Part shown: positions 6,752 through 12,936 of the stretch, one piece after another | Layout of the letters: each line of letters begins with the position of its first letter | How positions within the stretch are numbered: the first letter of the stretch is position 1 | The notes under the pieces: model-generated | Database searches by the model: none | Seen by the model: the letters and a program-made list of their open reading frames with translations, nothing else | What the model was told of the DNA's origin: nothing | Position numbers and translations under genes: made by a program | From: Bacillota bacterium | Lineage (GTDB): Bacteria > Bacillota > GCA-003054495 > Carboxydocellales > JAJZTU01 | Direction: 5' to 3' | DNA length: 15,422 bases | Assembly (NCBI GenBank): GCA_021848765.1 | Contig: JAJZTU010000013.1 | Location: 1-15,422, forward strand

Positions 6752-9700
6752 GCGGGGCCAAATGGACAGATGAACAGCTGACAGCCATTACCGCCCGGGA
6801 TTGTAATTTGCTGGTAGCAGCGGCAGCCGGTGCAGGGAAAACTGCTGTCCTGGTGGAGCGGATTATCAGGAGGATCACTGATATCAATAGCCCGGTGGAT
6901 GTGGACCGCATGCTGGTGGTGACTTTTACCAAGGCTGCTGCAGCCGAAATGCGGGAACGGATCGGGGCGGCGATTGCCCGGGAACTGAACCGTAATCCCG
7001 GGTCAAGGCACCTGCACCGCCAACTTACCCTGTTAAACCGGGCTGCCATCACCACCCTGCATTCCTTCTGCCTGGAGGTGTTGAGGCAGTACTTTTACCG
7101 CCTGGACCTGGACCCGGTGTTCCGGGTGGCTGATGACACTGAGGCGGACCTCCTGAGGATGGAGGCCCTGGAGGAGATTCTGGAAGGACGTTATACTGCC
7201 GGGGATGAGGGATTTTTAAAGTTGGTGGATGCCTACGGCGGGGACCGGGATGACACCAAGCTTCAGGAGCTGGTTTTAAAGCTTTATGAGTTTGCTTCCA
7301 GTAACCCGTGGCCGGAACTGTGGCTGCAAACCATGGCGGAAAATTACAGGCCGGGTGAGCATGCGGATATAGATGCCCTGCCCTGGGGCAAAAGCGTGGT
7401 GGAATGGGTAGAGCTCCAGCTCCAAGGTTTACGCACCCGGTTGGAGCGGGCGTTAAAGCTTGCTGCTGCACCTGGCGGGCCGGAGGTGTACCTGAGCACC
7501 CTGCGGGAAGACTCTGTTAGAGTAGAGGAACTGCTGAGGGCTGCGTCTTCCTGGACAGCTTTATATAAGGCCTTTGCAGGGGTGCAAACCGGCAACTTAA
7601 AGCCGTGCCGGGACAAAAATGTGGACGATAACCTGAAAGAGCGGGTTAAGAAAATCAGGGATGAAGTTAAGAAGCAAGTTACCGGCCTGGGGAAGGAGTT
7701 TTTTAGCAGGCCGCCGGAGGAATTGCTCGCCGATTTGCGGCAGATGGCTCCCCTGCTGGAGACCTTGGCCGGGCTGGTAGCGGAGTTTCGTACAAGCTAT
7801 GGCCGGTTGAAAAGGGCCAAAGGGCTGGTGGACTTTTCCGACTTGGAACACTACTGCCTGGCCATCCTGTTGGAACCGGGTTCAAAGCCTGGTGAGCTTG
7901 TCCCGTCACCTGTGGCTTTAGAACTCCGGGAGCACTTTGCGGAGGTCCTGGTGGACGAGTACCAGGACATTAATGCCGTTCAGGAAACCATTCTGCGGCT
8001 GGTATCCCGGCAGGGAAGCAAAACGCCCAATATGTTCATGGTGGGTGATGTTAAACAAAGCATCTACCGCTTCCGCCTGGCAGAGCCGGCCCTGTTTATG
8101 GAGAAATACTCAAGCTACCCCAGGGAGGCCGGGGGGCCCAACCGGGGTGTGGACTTGGCCAAGAACTTCCGCAGCCGCCGGGAGGTGGTAGACGGGGTGA
8201 ATTTCATCTTCCGCCAGTTGATGACCCCGCGGGTAGGTGAGTTAGCTTATGACGGTCAGGCGGAACTGGTTTGCGGGGCACAATTCCTTCAGGGGATAGA
8301 GGGTATGGCTTCCATAGCTGCGGGAGCGGTAGAACTGCATATTCTGGAAAAACAGCCCGGGGAAGCAGTTTACAATGACGTAGGGTCTGATGACTTAGTG
8401 TCCGGTGAGTTCAATTCTGATGAGATAGATTCCGGTGATTTGGATTCCGGTGAGGGGGACTCCGGTGAGTTAACATCCGGGAAGCAAGGGTCAGGTCAGG
8501 ACGACCCGGAGGAACTGGACGCAGTGCAGCGGGAAGCCAGGCTGGTAGCCGCCAGGATCAGGAAGATGGTCAATGGCAGCCAAGCGCAGCCGGGACCGGA
8601 GTTTTATGTCCTGGACAAACAGACCGGGAGTTACCGCCCTGTTCGCTACCACGATATAGTGATTCTCATGCGGGCCACCCGGGGAATGGCCAATACCTAC
8701 CTGGAAGAGTTCCGCCAGGCCGGGATACCCGGCTACGCCGACTTGGGTACGGGGTATTTTGAGGCCACCGAAGTAGAAACCATGATGTCCTTGCTCAAGG
8801 TCATTGATAACCCCAGGCAGGATATCCCGTTAGCTGCTGTGCTGCGTTCAGCAGTGGTGGGATTGGATGGGGAAGAACTGGCCCAGGTGAGGCTTTGTGC
8901 CCCCGGTGGCGATTTCTACACTGCCGCCTGCCGGGCAGCAGGAGCGGGCACTGATGCGGGACCAGGCACACAGGCAGGGACAGAAGCGGGTGCGGATACA
9001 GGTACAGAAGCGGGATTAGGCACACAGGCCGGGACAGAAGATCCGGTGGGCGGAGTGCCGCCGGAATTAGCCTTAAAGCTGGCGAAATTCCTAAAAGACC
9101 TGGAGGGCTGGCGCACTATGGCCAGGCAGGGTTCACTGGCCGGCCTGGTCTGGCGGCTGTACACCGATACCGGTTTCTATGCCTATGTAGGGGCCATGCC
9201 TGGCGGAGTCCAGCGCCAGGCAAACCTGAGAGCTCTCCATGACCGGGCCCGCCAGTATGAGGCTACCTCCTTCCGGGGTCTCTTCCGTTTCTTGCGGTTT
9301 ATCGAAAAATTCCAGGAACGCGGCAGCGACCTGGGCACAGCCCGGGCCTTAGGGGAAAACGAAGATGTGGTCCGTATCATGAGCATCCACAAGAGCAAAG
9401 GCTTGGAATTTCCTGTGGTCATTGTCACCGGAATGGGTAAGCAGTTTAATCTGACTGACCTTAATAAAACGGCCCTCTTGCACAAGGAATTGGGCTTAGG
9501 ACTTCCTTTAGTGGATACTGAACTTAGGCTGACTTACCCCTCACTGGCTCAGGTAGCAATTAAAAAACGCTTGCAGATGGAGCTTTTGGCGGAGGAAATG
9601 CGCATTCTCTATGTGGCCCTGACCCGGGCCAAGGAGAAGCTTATCCTGGTGGGGTCGGTTCAGGATGTCCGGAAATGCGCAGCCCGTTGGTGTGAGAACG

Positions 9701-10869
9701 TAAACCATAGCCCTTGGAATCTACCCGACCCTGACCTGGCCGCGGCCAAAACATTCCTGGATTGGGTCGCACCTGCCGTAGCCAGGCACCAGGATGGCGA
9801 ACACCTCAGGCGCTTGGCCGGGCTGGAAGCAGTGGCTGAAGGTTTGCCTACCGGCCCGGTAGCAAAAGACCCCTCCCGCTGGCAGGTGTTTAGCCGGAAA
9901 GCTGAGGATTGCCGGTTGGCAGCAGTAGAAGCAGAAAAGGGACAGGACGGGATACTTGAAAAGATAGCGGCCGGTGAACCGTTGGAATTGACAGGGCCTG
10001 ACTGTGGACAACTGCAACTGACGGAACACGATAGTCAATTACAATTGATAGAACAGGATTATGCTCAATTACATTTGACAGAACACAATTATAGTCAACT
10101 GCAGTTGAAACAGGCTGATAGGCAGGAGCAGGTTGACAGGATTTTAAGCTGGCAGTATCCCTATGCGGATCTCGCCGGTAAGCCTGTAAAAGCCACGGTG
10201 ACAGAGATGAAGAGGCGTTTTTCGGCCCTGGAGGAAGAAGCGGAGGGAATTCCGGAGGAAGTTAAAACCGGTCAGAGTAGCGGTGTACAGGCAACGGCCA
10301 GCAGAACCAGACTAATCAGCCGTCCGCGTTTCCTTCAGGGAAGCACCGGGTTGTCACCGGCAGAAAAGGGTTCAGCCATGCACTTGGTAATGCAGCACCT
10401 GAATCTTCAGGGAGACCTTTCGGTGCAAGGGATAAAGCAACAGGTGGCTCGCCTGGAGTTAGCCGAACTCTTGACAACTGAACAGGCTGCTGCTCTGGAC
10501 ATTGGAGCCATAGCAGGATTTTTCGCCTCTTCCCTGGGGCGGCGGGTAGCGGGAAATCATGCAGTCAAAAGGGAACTGCCCTTTACCATAGCCCTGCCGG
10601 CCCAGCGGGTATATACAGGCCTTCCCCCAGGGAGCCGGGAGCAGATACTCGTCCAGGGAGTCATTGACTGCCTGGTTGATGAAGGAGACGGTTTAGTCCT
10701 CATTGACTACAAGACCGATCACGTACGGGACAACGGGATTGACCACCTGGCAGAAAACTACCGGGGGCAGTTGAATCTCTACGCCTATGCCTTGGAAGCC
10801 ATCCTCAAGCGGCCGGTAAAGGAGAAGTATCTATACCTGTTTGCCACCGGGACGGCTGTGAGGATCTAA
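6748..10869 (+). CDS. addA: AddA, helicase-nuclease subunit of AddAB
   Basis: The UvrD/Rep-type superfamily 1 helicase motifs appear in order: Q motif WTDEQLTAI, Walker A AAGAGKT (Lys31), Ia VVTFTKAAAAEMRERI, II DEYQD (403-407), III GDVKQSIYRFR, IV KNFRSR, V SIHKSKGLEFP and VI LYVALTRAKEKL. The C-terminal RecB-like nuclease has GVIDCL, IDYKTD (Asp1320) and GQLNLYAYALE. At 1373 residues it is about 140 longer than B. subtilis AddA; much of the excess is three repeat-filled insertions (about residues 546-585, 731-764 and 1088-1123) between conserved blocks. Known role: ATP-driven 3'-5' translocation and cutting of one strand during double-strand break repair. The ATG at 6748 overlaps the addB stop as ATGA; an in-frame earlier start at 6715 was rejected because AddA families begin just before the Q motif. 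Confidence 0.95.
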   Translation: MSGAKWTDEQLTAITARDCNLLVAAAAGAGKTAVLVERIIRRITDINSPVDVDRMLVVTFTKAAAAEMRERIGAAIARELNRNPGSRHLHRQLTLLNRAAITTLHSFCLEVLRQYFYRLDLDPVFRVADDTEADLLRMEALEEILEGRYTAGDEGFLKLVDAYGGDRDDTKLQELVLKLYEFASSNPWPELWLQTMAENYRPGEHADIDALPWGKSVVEWVELQLQGLRTRLERALKLAAAPGGPEVYLSTLREDSVRVEELLRAASSWTALYKAFAGVQTGNLKPCRDKNVDDNLKERVKKIRDEVKKQVTGLGKEFFSRPPEELLADLRQMAPLLETLAGLVAEFRTSYGRLKRAKGLVDFSDLEHYCLAILLEPGSKPGELVPSPVALELREHFAEVLVDEYQDINAVQETILRLVSRQGSKTPNMFMVGDVKQSIYRFRLAEPALFMEKYSSYPREAGGPNRGVDLAKNFRSRREVVDGVNFIFRQLMTPRVGELAYDGQAELVCGAQFLQGIEGMASIAAGAVELHILEKQPGEAVYNDVGSDDLVSGEFNSDEIDSGDLDSGEGDSGELTSGKQGSGQDDPEELDAVQREARLVAARIRKMVNGSQAQPGPEFYVLDKQTGSYRPVRYHDIVILMRATRGMANTYLEEFRQAGIPGYADLGTGYFEATEVETMMSLLKVIDNPRQDIPLAAVLRSAVVGLDGEELAQVRLCAPGGDFYTAACRAAGAGTDAGPGTQAGTEAGADTGTEAGLGTQAGTEDPVGGVPPELALKLAKFLKDLEGWRTMARQGSLAGLVWRLYTDTGFYAYVGAMPGGVQRQANLRALHDRARQYEATSFRGLFRFLRFIEKFQERGSDLGTARALGENEDVVRIMSIHKSKGLEFPVVIVTGMGKQFNLTDLNKTALLHKELGLGLPLVDTELRLTYPSLAQVAIKKRLQMELLAEEMRILYVALTRAKEKLILVGSVQDVRKCAARWCENVNHSPWNLPDPDLAAAKTFLDWVAPAVARHQDGEHLRRLAGLEAVAEGLPTGPVAKDPSRWQVFSRKAEDCRLAAVEAEKGQDGILEKIAAGEPLELTGPDCGQLQLTEHDSQLQLIEQDYAQLHLTEHNYSQLQLKQADRQEQVDRILSWQYPYADLAGKPVKATVTEMKRRFSALEEEAEGIPEEVKTGQSSGVQATASRTRLISRPRFLQGSTGLSPAEKGSAMHLVMQHLNLQGDLSVQGIKQQVARLELAELLTTEQAAALDIGAIAGFFASSLGRRVAGNHAVKRELPFTIALPAQRVYTGLPPGSREQILVQGVIDCLVDEGDGLVLIDYKTDHVRDNGIDHLAENYRGQLNLYAYALEAILKRPVKEKYLYLFATGTAVRI
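8383..8502 (+). repeat. 15-base in-frame tandem repeat in addA (8 units)
   Basis: Eight consecutive 15-base units encode pentapeptides of the type x-S-G-E-x: GSDDL, VSGEF, NSDEI, DSGDL, DSGEG, DSGEL, TSGKQ, GSGQD (residues 546-585). The middle units share TCCGGTGA at DNA level, showing recent duplication. The acidic, probably disordered loop lies between helicase motif IV and the conserved EARLVAARI block. Confidence 0.85.
8938..9039 (+). repeat. Ala-Gly-Thr-rich in-frame repeat in addA
   Basis: Residues 737-746 (AGPGTQAGTE) recur as 755-764 (AGLGTQAGTE), 54 bases apart, with a shorter AGADTGTE unit between and an AGAGTD start before. The two 30-base copies are nearly identical. The segment is a flexible linker inside the helicase part, before PPELALKLAKFLKDLEGW. 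Confidence 0.8.
10009..10116 (+). repeat. ~30-base in-frame tandem repeat in addA (3.5 units)
   Basis: Units QLQLTEHDS, QLQLIEQDYA, QLHLTEHNYS and a partial QLQLKQA follow one another (residues 1088-1123). Unit length is 27-30 bases. It is more AT-rich than the rest of addA. It sits in the link between the helicase and nuclease domains, ahead of the SWQYPYADL block. Confidence 0.85.
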
Positions 10870-11131
10870 CCCGGCAAGGTATTTCCGGGGCCGGTAGCGG
10901 TGGGGGAACAATGCACTAATGCTCCGGTCGTGCTGGGGTCGACTCCGGGTAACCACCCCACCCTCCGTAACTCACGGGATACTCTGGGGCCCATATCGTC
11001 GGGCACTGTAATCCGGTAGTGAGCGAATGATGCGTTACACGGCCGCTTGGTTAAATCCGGCACCGCCTTCGCCTACTATGTTTCGTCCTATAACATCGGC
11101 ACCGTTGTCAGCAAGGGCTACATATGCGCCC
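10870..11131 (+). other. Non-coding, probably structured upstream half of the addA-sbcD gap
   Basis: This GC-rich stretch after the addA stop has no supported gene. Possible long-range pairs are GGTGGGG (10899-10905) with CCCCACC (10956-10962), CTCAC (10971-10975) with GTGAG (11019-11023), and CCGTAA (10965-10970) with TTAC-CGG near 11035-11042, plus a GCCC/GGGC hairpin near 10989-11004. CCGGTAG occurs at 10891 and 11013, and again at 11173 in the palindrome. It may form one RNA with the following element. I do not recognise a known RNA family. Confidence 0.4.
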
Positions 11132-11353
11132 AGGTCGGGGCTACCTGCCGGTCAAGTAGCGACTCGCGGAGTCCGGTAGCAGCTCTTAGCTCGGTGTGCA
11201 ACAAAATCGACCTTGCCGCCACGGATGGCGGCAACCTCACTGGGGGCACGGATGCCCCATCAGTGAGGTTGGTCGATTTTGTTAGCACACCGGGCTTTAG
11301 AGCTGCACCGGACGGAGCGTGGAGGCTACGGACCGGCAGGTAGTCCCGACCGG
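11132..11353 (+). ncRNA. Long branched palindrome, candidate structured RNA
   Basis: Left (11133-11212) and right (11271-11352) arms are imperfect inverted repeats. Matching blocks include ACCTGCCGGTC with GACCGGCAGGT, GTCCGGT with ACCGGAC, and CAGCTCT with AGAGCTG. The innermost 20 bp (11193-11212 with 11271-11291) pair with a single bulge at A11284. Inside are two more hairpins side by side: TTGCCGCC/GGCGGCAA (11213-11234) and CCTCACTG-GGGGC/GCCCC-AT-CAGTGAGG (11235-11268), giving a three-way junction. Both have the loop ACGGAT. Retained pairing despite mismatches suggests selection for RNA structure, or a mobile palindrome. It is not a recognisable 6S RNA, tRNA, riboswitch or intron. The arms may also act as a terminator after addA, though no T-run follows the full stem. 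Strand is assumed from the neighbouring genes. Confidence 0.5.
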
Positions 11354-11443
11354 AGACAAAAGAGAGTCCGGGCCGAGACAAACAGAGAATCCGGCCCGAG
11401 ACAAACAGAGAGTCCGACCGGAGACAAAAAGCAAGTCCGGCCA
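11353..11443 (+). repeat. Four tandem 22-23 base repeats
   Basis: Units begin at 11353, 11375, 11398 and 11421, each GAGACAAA(A/C)(A/-)GAGAGTCCGGCC-like. The fourth is diverged (GCAAG), and a further degenerate AAAGCAA...TTGTCCGAC follows at 11444. The units touch without spacers, so this is not a CRISPR array. It lies directly after the long palindrome and before sbcD. Confidence 0.85.
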
Positions 11444-11495
11444 AAAGCAACGTAAGACTTGTCCGACTTAAAGGGACCAGGAAGCAGTGCAGCAA

Positions 11496-11504
11496 TAAGG
11501 AGGG
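11496..11504 (+). promoter_or_regulatory. Ribosome binding site that supports the TTG start of sbcD
   Basis: TAAGGAGGG ends seven bases before TTG at 11512, and translation from there gives the invariant SbcD N-terminus (MRILHTSDWHLG). No ATG or GTG is placed as well. Confidence 0.8.
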
Positions 11505-11511
11505 TAACATA

Positions 11512-12936
11512 TTGCGAATTCTACACACATCTGACTGGCATTTAGGCAAAACCCTGGAAGGACGCAGCAGGCTTCCGGAGCAAGAGGCTTTCATAGCCGA
11601 GTTGTGCCAGATTGTCCGGGATGAGCAGGTGGACCTTGTGCTGGTGGCAGGGGATATTTTCGACACGGCTAACCCGCCGGCTGCCGCTGAGCAGCTCTTT
11701 TATGAGGCAGTAGACCGCCTGGCAGAGGGAGGAGGCCGGGGGGTAGTGGTTATAGCCGGAAACCACGATAATCCGGAGCGGCTGTGTGCTTCCGGACCCC
11801 TGGCCAACAGGCACGGCATCACCCTTTTGGGGGTGCCTGCCGACAGCCCGGTTATAGGAGCAGACATGAAGTTTCCGGAAAGCGGCACACAGCTCCGGGA
11901 AAGCGGCACGGGCGAAGATACGCAGTCTGAAGCCAACAGCAAAGTCAGTATAGTTGCCGGTGGCCCCTCCTGGTTGGAGCTGAGGGTTCCCGGATGTGAC
12001 CATAACGCAGTAATTATAGCCCTGCCCTACCCCTCGGAAGCCCGTCTAAAGGAACTCCTGGTGGAAAGCCTTGATGAGGAAGCCCTGCAGCAGGCCTATT
12101 CCGCGCGGGTAGGCAGAATCTTTGCCCAATTGGCTGCCAATTACCGCCCTGATACCGTCAACTTGGCCATGAGCCATTTATTCGTCCTGGGGGGAGTGGA
12201 GTCTGAAGGCTCCGAACGGCCTATTAACCTGGGCGGGGCCTGTACTGTCGACCCAGCCATGCTCCCGGGGGAAGCACAATACATAGCCTTAGGGCATCTG
12301 CACCGGCCCCAAAAGGTGGGAGGGTTACCGGTCCCGGCCAGGTATTCCGGTTCAGCCCTGGCCTACAGCTTTTCTGAAGCAGGGCAGGCTAAGTCGGTCG
12401 TTCTGGTGGATGCCCTGCCGGGGCAGCCGGCCGCAGTTAGGGAAATCATCCTCTCCTGCGGTTACCCCCTGGTGAAATGGCAGGTTAAGGGGGGGATGGA
12501 GGAGGCTCTGCGCTGGATTGAAGAAGGCCGGGACGAACAGGCCTGGATCGATCTGGAGCTTCACCTGGCGCAGCCTCTTTCCAATGAGGAAAACCAGCGC
12601 CTGCGCAGCCTGCGCCCTCAAATTCTCAATATCCGCCCCGTGCTTCCCGGTATGGACGAGGAACTGGTCCGGGAGCAGAGGTCACATTTGAGCATAGCTG
12701 AGCTTTTCCGGCGCTTTTTTGCCAAACAGACCGGTGGGGGAGAACCGGATGCTGAATTAGTCAAGCTTTTTTTGGAACTGGTAAACATGGAGGAGACTAT
12801 GGAGGAAATTGAAGCCCGGAGTGATTCCGGGGTCCGGGAAGAAAACGAAGTTCAGGGAGAAAACGAAGTTCATGGAGAAAACGAAATCCGGAAAGAAAAC
12901 GAAGTCCGGGAAAATCCCAAGGGGGTGCTGGCATGA
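11512..12936 (+). CDS. sbcD: SbcD, Mre11-like nuclease subunit of SbcCD
   Basis: The 474-residue protein has the full calcineurin-like phosphoesterase metal site: DWHLG (Asp8, His10), GDIFD (Asp48), GNHD (Asn84, His85, Asp86), His222 in SHLF and GHLH (His262, His264). Known role: Mn-dependent 3'-5' exonuclease and endonuclease that, with the SbcC ATPase, opens DNA hairpins, cuts palindromes and clears protein-blocked ends. It is ~75 residues longer than usual because of an insertion at about 115-145 (with a 21-base duplication) and a charged, repeat-made C-terminal tail (441-469). TTG start with a strong ribosome binding site. Its TGA overlaps the sbcC ATG. Order addB-addA-sbcD-sbcC is as in Bacillus, but here a 642-base structured gap separates the two pairs. 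Confidence 0.95.
   Translation: MRILHTSDWHLGKTLEGRSRLPEQEAFIAELCQIVRDEQVDLVLVAGDIFDTANPPAAAEQLFYEAVDRLAEGGGRGVVVIAGNHDNPERLCASGPLANRHGITLLGVPADSPVIGADMKFPESGTQLRESGTGEDTQSEANSKVSIVAGGPSWLELRVPGCDHNAVIIALPYPSEARLKELLVESLDEEALQQAYSARVGRIFAQLAANYRPDTVNLAMSHLFVLGGVESEGSERPINLGGACTVDPAMLPGEAQYIALGHLHRPQKVGGLPVPARYSGSALAYSFSEAGQAKSVVLVDALPGQPAAVREIILSCGYPLVKWQVKGGMEEALRWIEEGRDEQAWIDLELHLAQPLSNEENQRLRSLRPQILNIRPVLPGMDEELVREQRSHLSIAELFRRFFAKQTGGGEPDAELVKLFLELVNMEETMEEIEARSDSGVREENEVQGENEVHGENEIRKENEVRENPKGVLA
11875..11912 (+). repeat. 21-base in-frame duplication in sbcD
   Basis: GAAAGCGGCAC occurs at 11878 and 11899, giving ESGTQLRESGTG. It lies in a non-conserved insertion of SbcD after the GNHD region. 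Confidence 0.65.
12832..12918 (+). repeat. 18-base in-frame tandem repeat at the sbcD 3' end (4.8 units)
   Basis: Units VREENE, VQGENE, VHGENE, IRKENE and partial VRENP encode residues 441-469. GAAAACGAA is kept in four units. The tail follows the last conserved SbcD region (ELVKLFLELV) and is charged and probably disordered. Confidence 0.9.

Noticed and set aside
11047..11343. 98-codon plus-strand frame (TTG start) with coding-like codons at first (GTAFAYYVSSYNIGTVV)
   Set aside because: No ribosome binding site, and its second half is dictated by the long inverted repeat. The first ~30 codons do look protein-like, so it could be a remnant of a gene, but I cannot support a real product.
11132..11353. 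Possible 6S RNA, group I/II intron or integron attC site
   Set aside because: No 6S-like central bubble arrangement, no domain V or P7-like core, and the inner boxes do not fit the RYYYAAC/GTTRRRY rule of attC sites.
11353..11443. Possible CRISPR array
   Set aside because: Units are contiguous with no unique spacers, diverge from each other, and no cas gene is near.
11118..11666. 182-codon minus-strand frame across the repeats and the sbcD start
   Set aside because: It overlaps the certain sbcD start and is built from the tandem repeats and palindrome; no start signal.
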